From the NCBI GenBank assembly GCA_030248065.1, contig JASAMV010007482.1:1-64000 (forward strand): a DNA stretch of 64,000 bases, read 5' to 3'. Positions 12,768-23,055 of this stretch are shown here, in pieces. The notes under the pieces were generated by a model. The model was not told where the DNA came from and searched no databases. It saw only the letters and a list, made by a program, of their open reading frames with translations. Numbering within the stretch: the stretch's first letter is position 1; every line of letters starts with the position of its first letter. A program made the translations under genes and the position numbers. The stretch comes from Rhynchonema sp. JSB1_4. Its lineage: Eukaryota > Nematoda > Chromadorea > Monhysterida > Xyalidae.

Positions 12768-12862
12768 TACATTGTATAAGGGCGCGCCCATGTAGGCCAA
12801 GGCCCGGCCTTGGCCTACATGGGCGCGCCCTTATACAATGTAGGGTGATATTTTCGAAACGG
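12748..12862. repeat. 115-bp palindrome, GC-rich core
   Basis: Arms of 57 bp around a single central C. The outer parts are the CCGTTTCGAAAATATCACCC terminus in both orientations; the inner part is GGGCGCGCCCATGTAGGCC and its mirror. A related palindrome lies at 13403-13500. Confidence 0.8.
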
Positions 12863-13081
12863 CCTCATTTTGTGCTTTTTTTCTTTAGATTATAGAATTT
12901 TGTTCGATCAAATTAATTTAAAACGCTTAATTCTTGAATATTGGCGGATGAAACGTCACCAGGGGACACAAATTGTGTGGGCAACCGCAGTAAACGGTAT
13001 GGCTACGCGATTTTCGAGTAACCCATATTTCAATCAATCAGCGAAAAGCGCACATCGTGTGTGTGCACGGTCAAAAGCGGA

Positions 13082-13083
<2 letters not shown>

Positions 13084-13148
<65 letters not shown>
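13084..13148. repeat. (TA)n microsatellite
   Basis: Uninterrupted TA dinucleotides for about 65 bp. Confidence 0.97.
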
Positions 13149-13151
<3 letters not shown>

Positions 13152-13402
13152 GCCGGTGGAAGTTCCGTGCTTGTCAACCAATGTTTCAAACTGCAGCCTG
13201 AACTTGCAATTTACACATTTGTATGATCTAAAGAGAGATGCACAAAATAGCCATGCCCTTGATAAATCAGGTAACAAGCACACCCAGCGCGAACACACAC
13301 GCACAGCTGCATATACGAAAACAACGTTGAATTATTCACAACCCTGTAGCTGTAATGTGGCCTGGTCAGAAAAATGTTTCGCATCGGCCCCGGCCCCGGC
13401 CC

Positions 13403-13500
13403 TGTCGGTGCGCCCATGTAGGCCAGGGCCGGGGCCAGGACCTTGGACATAGATTATTTTTCATGGCCCCGGCCCTGGCCCTGGCCTACATGGGCGCGCC
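13403..13500. repeat. Inverted repeat, GCGCCCATGTAGGCCAGGGCC arms
   Basis: The left arm of GCGCCCATGTAGGCC plus GGGCCGGGGCC is mirrored by the right arm ending GGCCTACATGGGCGCGCC, around an A/T-rich loop. The arms are shared with the palindrome at 12748-12862. Confidence 0.7.
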
Positions 13501-14000
13501 CTAACGCGTCTTTGATTGTTCAGTGGTCAGTTTGAAACGGATTTGAAGAAACTTGAATGAAAGGGCTTGGCGTAACAGGCTTGTTTTGAAAGCAAAGAGT
13601 CGTCATGAAAAATAAACGCAGTGCGACAGCACCGACAATGGAATCAATTGAAACTTTTTATGGGGTGTCGGTCCCTGAGCATCGGATAACCACCACACTT
13701 TCTCATTGTATTGTTTTTCTGTTTGTTGTAGAAATTTAAGTACCGGAGTTTCCCGGTTACAGCCTCTGGGGCTCTATTCGGTAGTGTAGGTGGTAAATCG
13801 GATTTTGAAAATTATTTTTATTCCTGTGGTCTGGCGAATAGACACACACCGCGTATTACGAGCCCGAGAATATTATACGCTGTCCGCATGTGGTATAGTC
13901 CCTGCAGTGTAACGTTATACGAGGAGAGAATTGTGTGTGTGCGCTGCGGTGCACTGCGTATCGTTCGGTTTATGAAGTGGTTGGTGCGGACACTGAGCTC

Positions 14001-14598
14001 GTTCCTGTTGCTCAGTTGGTAGAGCGCCTGGCCGGTTGGAAGGTCGGAGGTTCGAGTCCTCTCGGGCAGGGTTGGAAAAAAAATTTTTTTAAACAGGTTT
14101 TTAAAAAAAAATTTTTTTTTAAAATTTTTTTTAAAAGCGTCAGATTCGGGGAAATTTTCACAAATTTGCCTAAAAATTTGACAGTTTGTGGTCGAATAAG
14201 CAAGATTCACTCATAAACCATATAGAATTGAGAATATAAGCTGCAGAAATACTTGTCGGGTCGCTGAATCAGTCGTATATGAACGACCCGATGGGGTATG
14301 ACATCAAAGTACCATGTAAGTATATGCATACTGTGTCTCATGTATCACGGGAAGGTATAATAACATCATTTGGGGCATCTTAGATACCAAATACATGCCC
14401 CAAAAGTGATTTTGTGAAGAAAATTTTTCGACCCTTGAGAAAAAATGACAAAAAATAACCCCCCAAAAAGGCCATTTTTGGACGTTTTAGAACATTTTGT
14501 TCCCCCGAAAAATTTAAAAAAAAAATTTTTTTTTAAATTTTTTCAAAAAGCTTTTTTTAAAAAAAATTTTTTTTTGCCCAACCCTGCTCTCGGGAACA
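14001..14598 (+). pseudogene. tRNA-like gene split by a MITE
   Basis: The 5' part (14001-14066) has acceptor GTTCCTG, D stem GCTC/GAGC, D loop AGTTGGTA and T arm GGAGG-TTCGAGT-CCTCT, then CGGG. The acceptor is completed only after the inserted element: the second copy of the 8-bp duplication CTCTCGGG (14587-14594) runs into AACA. The rebuilt 3' strand CGGGAAC pairs with GTTCCTG at all seven positions, one of them G-U. The anticodon region is about three bases short and reads CCGGTTG, like the other tRNA-like gene at 10.7 kb. Confidence 0.7.
14067..14586. mobile_element. hAT-like MITE, CAGGGTTG family
   Basis: Starts CAGGGTTGG and ends CCCAACCCTG, flanked by perfect 8-bp repeats CTCTCGGG (14059-14066 and 14587-14594). 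Long A and T homopolymers form palindromic subterminal regions. A closely related copy in reverse orientation is at 37034-37693. No transposase; hAT assignment rests on TSD length and the CAGGG terminus. Confidence 0.85.
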
Positions 14599-15034
14599 TA
14601 CTTTGGTGGTCGCAAGTCGACATTCGCAAATAGAGCCCCATGTGGCTTCATTCGAACCATCTTCCGAATAGACCCCCATGTAAAATTTTGGTATAATACT
14701 TTTCGAATATTGTTCATACCTGACTGCAACACGTTTTTGTTCTGATAGACATTTTGTATAGACTGTATTTTGGTTCTATGTGCATTAAAGCCAAAGATTT
14801 TGACCAAAAAGTACGATCATGTAAAATAGCTCGCTTTGCTCCTTTTTTATCGGTAAAGTTAGATCACAAAATGGGTACCACAACGAAAAAAATGCCGAAT
14901 AGAGCCCTATGGTGGCTCTACTTGGAACATTTTCTGAATAGAGCCCCACCGGGCTCTATTCAGGGAGGAGCTGTAACCGGAAAACTCCGGTACCGTAACA
15001 AGGAAAAACCCTTTTTCAATATTGTGCCACTAAT

Positions 15035-15629
15035 GGGTGATATTTTCGAAACGGTGTAAAGGTCAGTTGGGTCTAAAGGGGTAGCGAGCTCGATGTGAGA
15101 AAGTTCAGCGTGAGCTCGGCGTGAGCTTGAAACATTGCACGCTGAACAAGCATCAGACGTGCGTTTCTAAACGAAAGGTCAACTTTGACAGTCTGCCGTA
15201 CAGGTGTAAATCGTTTGTTTGTAATATTCTTTGTTTCGGCAGGTTGCACAAGCGTTTTAAACGATATGTATGAATTTCGTAACCTTTTGATTTCGTGCTG
15301 CGGTCAGTTAGTGACGTCAAAATTTTTGGCACCGCCGTCAATGAAGGTTCAATTTCTCAACAGCCTTGTGGCGAAATGTTAGGTAACTTACAAATATTCG
15401 TTCAAAACGTTTGCGCAACCAGCTTAAATGAACCAGATAGCAAGTAAACGATTTACGCTTGCACAGCAACCTGTCAAAGTTGACCTTTCGTTTAGAAACG
15501 CGGGTCTGCTGCTTGCTCAGCGTGCAATGTTTCAAGCTTACGCCGAGCTTACACTGAACTTTCTCACACCGAGCCTTCCACCGACCTTTACACACAACTA
15601 ACCTTTACACCGTTTCGAAAATATCACCC
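15035..15629. mobile_element. MITE, GGGTGATATTTTCGAAACGG family, copy 2
   Basis: GGGTGATATTTTCGAAACGG at the left and CCGTTTCGAAAATATCACCC at the right. An inner inverted pair, CGTTTCTAAACGAAAGGTCA and its mirror, encloses a unique centre of about 290 bp. Confidence 0.75.
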
Positions 15630-15667
15630 AATGAAGCCAAAACGCACAGGAGCCAGCGCATACGCTT

Positions 15668-16299
15668 TTCGTTGAGGTCTTTTCCAGATGACATGAGGTA
15701 TTGTCGCAGAACGAGGTATCGTCCCCTCCCCGGACCATTACGGGATATAGCAGCAAGTGCAGCCAAACTGAGCAACGAGAATAAGAAAATGCATCAAGCT
15801 GTATTCACGTCAAGTGACTGCCGTTTTGTCACTGTGCGCACGTGTGATTGCACTGGTACAATCCACCACATCACCATTTGCTGCTGCATCCATCGCAAAT
15901 CCCAAATTCAGTCGCAAACAAGCTCATTATAAGGCCTGCTCAATTAGCTTGTTTACGTAACCAGCTGACGACGATACCTACAGTATGAAACACTGACGTG
16001 GCACCTGCATCTTTTCCAATCTGTACAGTTCTCTTCAGTTTTCACTTTTAAAAGCCTGCGGTCAGCTCCGCGTTTACCGGGCAGAATCAAACAATTGGAG
16101 AACACCTGTGAATTTGAACAGTTAGTTCTTGCGTTCCTCTGTACCTTGAGCCCGTTCCCTGTTCATTTTTATTCATATGCGAAGTTCATTTTGGATTGGA
16201 TCACGTCACTTTGTTCATTTTATCATCGGGTACGTTGGCTGTTCTTCACCGTTTGACCTGGTGCATTCTCAAGCCTAATCATTAGGCTGGCAAATTCTG
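15668..16299 (+). repeat. Dispersed repeat, copy B
   Basis: Direct copy of 5835-6468 with scattered substitutions and small indels. The region after it (about 16470-17350) is in turn related to about 4860-5230. Confidence 0.75.
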
Positions 16300-17937
16300 C
16301 AACGCAAAACGTTCAAGAAGCAGCCTTACGTTTCAGGCAAAAGATTTTTTGCGCAGGCTTGATTATGAGAGCAACAAACAATATTTGTGATGCCTCAAAA
16401 CTGATCAGGCAACAAGATATGGCCTTAAAAGGATAATTTTATTTGGCCAGCAGAGTGTTTCAAAAATGGCAGTCTGCCAGAATTATCCACGGAAGGTTAT
16501 GAGAAAGAATCGCAAGTTACAAAATATGTACATGGCAGCCTAAGCCTTAGGCCTAAACCCAAGCCAGATGAAAATACATACGCGCGACCAAGTCAAAACG
16601 AGCGACGATGTCCGCGGCACAACCGCAGAGGCAGGATTTCGTCTGTAATTTTTTAATAGATTTCGGCAAGGATAAACAGAATGGTTGACTGCAAACGACC
16701 GGCTGCAAACATGTTTTCTGTCATTTTTTTTCACTTTTCACGTTGACGATTTGTGTTGACGACTGAACAATATTGGCCCAATCCGCCATCTGGGGCAGCT
16801 TTTCGAACGGAATTGTGATTCAAACTAAAATTTAGTCACAAACAACCACGTTATCGGTCTGCTCAATTGGCTGTTTACGTAACCAGCTGACGAGATCCCG
16901 TTTGAAAATCTTATAAACGTGGCACCTTCAGCTATTTTGCTATCTGCTCAGATCTTTAGTGCTTGTATCTGTCAAACATGGATTGCCGCCATGCCACCCT
17001 GAGTCAAGGTCAAGCAATTTCAAAGAGAAAAGTTGTGCATTATCTAACAGTTCGCCCTTGCTTTCCTTTACCTTAGGCCCAGTTTTCCTGTTCAGTTTTT
17101 ATTCATGCGAAGTTCATTTTGGACCAGATTTCAGTTCGTTCTTGCTCGCCCGCTCAACTCAAACACAAACCTCATTGAATAAAAAAAAACTTCGTTAAGA
17201 TTTTGCCTGCGACGTTCACCCAGAAATTGCTATTTTTTGCTTCGCTAATGTTTTTATTGCCATTTTCATTTTTGAAGCACGATTTGGTAATAACAGTTCC
17301 AGCACATGATGTGTTCAGAGTTACACGATGTAAAGCGCATTCTGATTTGAAAAGCAAAAAACCGGAAATAGACCGGAGTCAGATCACGCCACCTTTTTGT
17401 TTTGTTCGCCGGCTTTCAAACGCTCAGTTTCAGTTGGTTATAGTTTTTGCTTTCGATGACTCCTAGCCAGTTTCGTTCAGTTGCTGTACTCCCATGTTCT
17501 GTTGTTCGTTTCGGTTGTTCGATATCACTATTTGTCACGGTGTAAAATCCAGTATTCAACACGTTGTGCCTAGTTGTTGAGGAATAGGACCAGGTTGTTT
17601 AACACCGCCGGACTTGGAATAACGATCTTGGCTGTCATGGTAGCGCTGTGAATTAACATAAAATTAAAGCTCATATGCAGATCAATATAAACTGGTATCA
17701 CCATATCTTAACCCGCAGTATTAGTGGTTTTAGCTATTAGCTCTACACATCAAACACCAATTTTCAGAATAAATCTGGTGATATTCAAGCCTTACTTAGC
17801 CATACCAAGCGCAGTACCGTACGTTCTCCGCAATCCTCAGTTCCAGCTTGAGGGAAATGGGCCAGAATGCACACATAAAGTCGCTCTTATTGTTGTTTCA
17901 CGCATTAAAAGAACCTGAAACTTGGTTGGAATTGCAG

Positions 17938-18245
17938 AGACATGCAGTCATATCACAATCAACGCAAACCCGAGTTTCGTGGTGCCGACAAGTGATCCGT
18001 TCGATCCGTCAATGACGTACAACGAAGGCGACTGTTTCGTGCTCACAATTGAGCAAGTGTGTGGTACGAGTCACAGTCACATGTATCCATATGATATGAA
18101 CGACGACCGAATTGTTCGCATTACGCTTGACAAATATCGTGAGGATGTTGTCTCCCAGATTGCTATTCAAGTGAACTGCACCGACGGCCGGTTCGCATTG
18201 GCAGGCCACAAGCTCTTGAAGCTCAAATGCATCATGGATGGTTAA
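17938..18245 (+). CDS. Secreted C6-like protein, copy 2, last exon
   Basis: Paralogue of exon 3 of the 9.5-11.9 kb gene. The acceptor ATTGCAG and the phase are the same. The shared core is TC..DPFDPxxxYNEGDCF..C..VNCTxGxF..KxxC; here TSDPFDPSMTYNEGDCF and QVNCTDGRF, ending KLKCIMDG and TAA. It keeps the five cysteines of that exon, and the sixth would be in an upstream exon. I did not find its signal-peptide exon. Sequence just after its stop (18250-18360) matches 12315-12420, downstream of copy 1, so the duplication included 3' flank. Either a gene with distant 5' exons or a broken copy. Confidence 0.6.
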
Positions 18246-18874
18246 TGACCTTGCTGGAATACCACTTTTTATTTTTTAATCCATTCTTGTGAAACCGCCT
18301 TCTATTTTTAAATCGTAGCGTTATCGGGGTGTTGTGATGGGCTGAGACCAGAACCGCCATATTTTGGATATTGTAGGTTTGGCACTTTTGGTGCGTGTGT
18401 TGGCCAGCACGCACTAAACAAACATTGAACATTGGCAATGCAGTACATAGGCATCAACAAACTTTTATGTTGGACCATCTCTACATTTTTGATTTGCAGT
18501 ACCCTGTTTGTATTTGATTTCGGAAGAATGTTCTGCAGTGCATAATACATACATTATGATTAAAAAAACACATCCACAAAAGTACATCAGTTGAGCCTGA
18601 TTTGGTAACAAAACAACAGTTGAACGCAAAGATGCCTTCTAACGTGATCAAATAATTTTTGACATTTACGACTCCACATGCCACGGGAATCCACACAAAC
18701 GAGCCGAATTCTGGAAGCTCAAAATGCAATCTTTATGTCTCGTCTATTGCACGTGCTAGATCGGTTTTCCAAATAAAAAGCTTGCTCGACTCATTGCAAG
18801 TGCTCCAGAAACCGTGTCGTACTTTCGGGAATTGGGCCCGCCATACCGATTATATAAAAGCACCTAAAATGCAA

Positions 18875-21800
18875 TCACACATCAGTCTTCGGTCGTTTCT
18901 CCACCCATTCCTTAATTCCAGGAAGGTTTTCCATCTTTGTCTTGTGCGCTTTCAGTTTCGGGAACGCGACCAGAGCAGTTGGCTCCCAGGATTCAATGTT
19001 GAACAGAGCGTGATACAACATGATGTCGGCGACAGAGACCTGGAAAGAGAAAGATCTGGTAGGTGTGGGTATGTTTGGGGTGGTTCACCAACAGCTACGC
19101 ATAGGACGGTGCGAGGGCTTGTGGTCTGACGAATAGACACACACCCACAGGCGTCGAGCCCGCGGACAGGCAATTGAGCAACGCACATTTGAGCAAGACC
19201 ACTACTTTGAGCAAGTGAAAAAGAGCAGAGTGCAAAAAAGCAGAACCTAAAAACGAATAAGCCTGAGCCCAAACACAAAACTAATCTTAAGTGTGAGCCT
19301 GCATAAGCCTAAGCCTGATACCAAAATCAGCCTAAGCCATTCGAACAAAATAAGTGCTTGCTCTTTTGGCCCTGCTCTTTTTCCGTTACTCAAAGTGGTC
19401 TTGCTCAACGTGGCGTGGCGCACCGGCAAATAAAACCACAAAAAGACAGCCCCGAGCCGAACTCACCTTATCGCCAACCATTAATCCGGTCCCGTTTTCA
19501 GCCAGCTGTTTTTCGAACTGCGTCAGATTCGGTTGCAGCTTCTCGAGCGATTCCTTGATTTTATCTTTCTAAAAATAGAAATTCAAATTTCCAAAAAGAA
19601 ATTCCGTTTTCTCTATCTGCATGCTGTTCTTGTTCTTTTTTTCGCCCACTTCGATTAACCGAGTTTTATGCGCCAGCCTTGTGTGAAAAGCGATTTGCAA
19701 AATCTACACCGTGATATACACCACTCCCAAAAAAAACAAAAACGGTGAAGAGAGAGAAACCTTTCCGCACAATCGTAATTCCACAAGCACAAAATTATTA
19801 GGTACAATTCCTGGAATTTCAAATGCACAAAAATAAACCCCTAAACCCAAATTTAACAAGCCCAACCAGGGTTGAAAAAAAAAAATTTTATTAACGAGCT
19901 TTTTTAAAAAAATAATTTTTTTTGATTTTTTTTTGACGAAAATTTTTTTATTAGCAAAGTGTTGCAAACGACGTTTTAGGATAAATGAAATGGATACAAC
20001 ATATTTTTCAAAAATTGAAAAAGTTTCGCCTGAGACCCAACTTCTGTGGTGACACCCGTTAGTATTGTGCAGATTCTATGGTCTCCGACCAGTCTGAGGT
20101 TGATGTTGACTAACGATGTTGCTCTAATGTATTGTAAGCATGCAGTACAACGTATTTTAAGGCATCCAATGCCGTATATCTGGGATACGACCATCAAAAT
20201 ATCGATTACAGCCCAAATCTTGCGTGTCAGATCGACTTTGCGCGCCCGGTTTTGCACCAGACTTGCACATATACATGTGTAGTAGCATGCAGTAGTACAT
20301 TATCGGTGCCACATCACTATAAAAAACCAGCCCCGCGCATCCCTGTACGGACTTGGGGACAATACACGGAGCCGCATTCGCGATTTTGGAAAAATTGTCC
20401 CGTCCACAGGAAAAAAGTGCCAATTTTTTGTCTCGAAAAAGGCCATTTTTGGACATTTCAGCCCGTTTTGGGGAACTTTTTTTTATTAAAAAAAGCAAAA
20501 TCTGAGTTTCAAAAAAAAATTTTTTTTAATTTTTTATTTAACCACTTTTTTGAAACAACCCTGAGCCCAACCGTTTCAGGTGCCTCCTTTCCCTTCATGA
20601 TGATCGACATTACAGTGGGCACCCATTTTGCCTTCCAATCCTCCACAATTGCTGTTGTGTACATGTCAACTCGGGCGCGGTCGCATGGATCATCGCCACC
20701 CGATAGATCTGCATGATTTTAGTGTGAATTTTGTTGATGGTATGAGTCACTTGCGTGTTACGTCGAAATGGGCATGGTAACAAGATATGCGTGGGAACGG
20801 TATTTACCTGTAGTTAGTCAAGCTAAGAAGTCGGCTCAGGAGACATTACTTTAGACTGTCATACTTTAATGAATCTCCACTATATGTACGTGAAAGGATT
20901 TACGATGAGAACATATTGAAAAAGGTCGACCTATTGATCTCATTTATATTTTCGTGTCAGCGTCTATATTCCAATGGTTGGCCAAGGTAAGACAGTCCAA
21001 AACCACACACGACGTACCGATGGGCATGATAACAGGAGTGGGGATCGGATGCCCGGTCACCTTCAAACTGCAAAGCGATACACAAGCAAGTAATGTTAAT
21101 TATGTATTGGTCGCACAATGACTATATGAGAATCCATCCGCTTATTTTTCCTGCATCGTCAAGCAGAGTTTCTGGCGATTTTTTCAAATTGATTAAGGTG
21201 TTCACAAGGAGTTATTTTTCTCTTTTTCTTTTCCCGCTTTATCTATCGGGAGTGATCAACGTGTGCGTGTGTATCGATTTCACACATAAAGCGTGCAATA
21301 CGTGGCTACAGTAACCCGAGCCCGAACCATTTCGGTTGCGTGGAATTCAGTGTGAAACTTCTGCACACGTGTGTTTCGCATTCTTTTCACTGATAATAAC
21401 GCAAAGTGCTTGTCAAAACCTGGTTCAAATCGAAAGTAATTGCCAAATGTCGGCCTTGTCAATGCAGGAAAATTAGGGGATGGATTCTCATATAGTCATT
21501 GTGCGACCAATATTCATTGCGAAACCCAGTGCGCTAAATGAGCGCAGAAAAGAACATCAAGGATCTAAATTTTCGGCGCAAATTGATCACCCACCGAATT
21601 TATTGCCCAACATTCTCACAATCGTGCTCATCTGTGCCACCATGTGCCCATTTTCGGCCTCGAGCACTGGCATTGCGCCGAAGGGAGTTTCTGGCATTAA
21701 AAAATTACAGAAATACAGTATGTCTTTAGTTCATTCCTTCGAATTCCGTCTAATAATTGAACGGTATGAAAAACAAACTCGGTTTGAATTCCTGCCATTT

Positions 21801-21914
21801 CGGGTCCTCATAGCCAGTGTATCGAACGTCTTCATACGGTTTCTGAGCGAACGCAAAAATCAGTCGAATCGGCTCGCCGCCACCGCGCGCGTCAAAATAA
21901 TGCAACTTGGGCAT
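18875..21914 (-). CDS. Glutathione S-transferase, HPGDS/sigma-like nematode type
   Basis: Complete gene of 211 residues in five exons: 21914-21779, 21690-21595, 20708-20572, 19568-19467, 19039-18875; all junctions keep phase. It conjugates glutathione to electrophiles in the cytosol. The N-terminal thioredoxin-like domain starts MPKLHYFDARGGGEPIRLIF with the catalytic Tyr at residue 6, then KTPFGAMPVLE with the cis-Pro. The helical domain ends VSVADIMLYHALFNIESWEP and, at the C terminus, GIKEWVEKRPKTDV. Departures from the usual pattern are GGGEP for GRGEP and QMSTI for the QSxAI glutathione site. Intron 3 carries a MITE whose target duplication includes the splice donor. Confidence 0.92.
19180..19425. 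repeat. Inverted repeat in GST intron 4
   Basis: GAGCAAGACCACTACTTTGA at the left is mirrored by TCAAAGTGGTCTTGCTC at the right, with further GCTC/GAGC runs inside. It lies wholly inside the intron between exons 4 and 5. Confidence 0.55.
19867..20563. mobile_element. hAT-like MITE, CAGGGTTG family, in GST intron 3
   Basis: Starts CAGGGTTGAAAA and ends TTTGAAACAACCCTG, with perfect 8-bp duplications AGCCCAAC at 19859-19866 and 20564-20571. A close relative lies at 29881-30594. It makes up about 700 of the 1,003 bases of the intron. Confidence 0.87.
21106..21515. mobile_element. MITE with TTGGTCGCACAATGA termini
   Basis: ATTGGTCGCACAATGACTAT plus ATGAGAATCCATCC at the left is mirrored at 21481-21515. 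Same family as 6879-7146. It lies in GST intron 2. Confidence 0.7.
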
Positions 21915-22194
21915 TTTTGGACGATTTGAGCGAAATTATTGTCTGAAATATTGCGTCATAAAATGCCAAGAATAAACAAATTGCACAGAAACACACGCAA
22001 CGAAAATAAAAACTGCGCGGGCTCAAGCATCTTGTCCAGCCTTGCAGTTAGAAAACTGGTTTGGTGGGACACAGACCAACGCGCGCATCATTGGCTTTGG
22101 AGCAGACTCACTAGAGTGAAACATTTTATCGCGACCCCAGCCAGCTGCTCTGCAAAACAGTGTGTGTAAGCTGATGCGCTGCCACCACGAGCAC

Positions 22195-22370
22195 ATATTG
22201 ATACAGTAGGTATGGGCAATCCATCGGCTCATGGCACTTTTTATACACAGCGCATCCGCATGCAGCAGCACACGCCTATTTCTAAATAAAATGTACACCT
22301 TTGAGCGAGTGGCATACTTTGATGAACGCCTTTTGATTTATCCGGTTTTTATTTGCTGCTTGCCGTGCAC
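22195..22370. repeat. Partial MITE, GGCAATCC..CTCATGGCACT family
   Basis: GGCAATCCATCGGCTCATGG and the following 140 bp resemble the left part of the 59573-59843 element. The matching right end is not present here. Confidence 0.5.
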
Positions 22371-22417
22371 ACTGCAATAGCGAGCGAAAAAAAACAGCAA
22401 ACAGCTGAGCTGATACG

Positions 22418-22597
22418 TATACTCTGGCAATTCTTTTGGGAGAAACTTTTCAACTGCGTTGCCTGATCCTTAAAGCGCATTATGCGTGCACTGGCTACAG
22501 AAGTCACGTGACCGATATAGCCAGTGCACGCATCATCCGCTTTACGGATCAGGCAACGCGTTTGAAAAGTTTCTCCCAAAAGAATTGTCCGAGTATA
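22418..22597. mobile_element. Compact MITE, TATACTC..GGGAG family
   Basis: 180-bp near-perfect foldback. TATACTCTGGCAATTCTTTT and its mirror delimit it, and arms meet at a GAAGTCACGTGACC loop. This is the intact form of the element opened by a nested insertion at 8208-9098. Confidence 0.85.
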
Positions 22598-22627
22598 CAT
22601 AGGACGTAGTAGAGCGGTTTCATAGGC

Positions 22628-23055
22628 TGGGTGGTATTCACAAAACGGTGGAGTGGAGAGTTGAGTGAAAAGTTTAGTGGAAAGGCCGGCCAGTGGAAAG
22701 GTTCGGTTGAAAAGCAGTTCGACTGACGAAGGTCGCTTATCGAATCCAGCGCAGGATTACAGTGGGGTGTACATTGTTTTGACCGAACTTTTCTTTTTTC
22801 TTTCTTTTCGAAAAGTAAAACAACAAAACGAATAGTCACATGTGTGACCTTTTAAATCCGGCGCATCAAATTTCTCTTGTTTTAGAAAAGTTCGGTGAAA
22901 CCATGTGCAGGCAGTAATCAGGCGCTTGATTCCACCACCCAGCTGTCCACCCAACTTTCCACTCAACTGAACGAGTTCAGTGAACTCTTTCAGTCGAACT
23001 GGTTTTAACCGAACTCTTTCCACTGACCGTTCCACTCAACTCTCCGCTCCACTGC
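22628..23055. mobile_element. Inverted-repeat MITE, GGTGGAGTGGAGAGTTGAGTG arms
   Basis: CGGTGGAGTGGAGAGTTGAG near 22640 is mirrored by CTCAACTCTCCGCTCCACTG near 23050, and AAAGGTTCGGTTGAAAAGCA has a mirror near 22990. The layout resembles the GGGTGATATT family. Confidence 0.6.

Larger units (their letters stand above)
13740..14993. mobile_element. Inverted-repeat element carrying a tRNA-like gene and a nested MITE
   Basis: Ends are GTACCGGAGTTTCCCGGTTA and its near mirror TAACCGGAAAACTCCGGTAC. AATAGAGCCC blocks follow inside both ends; the same blocks recur in the 55.7-57.1 kb element. Internally it holds a tRNA-like sequence interrupted by a CAGGGTTG element. Confidence 0.65.

Noticed and set aside
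17724..17918. Possible middle exon for C6-like copy 2
   Set aside because: It contains one Cys, but its donor phase does not fit the 17938 exon, so I could not support it.
21000..21075. Possible additional GST exon on the minus strand with a TTTGCAG acceptor
   Set aside because: The five-exon model is already complete and in phase; adding it breaks the fold between NKF and DLSGG.
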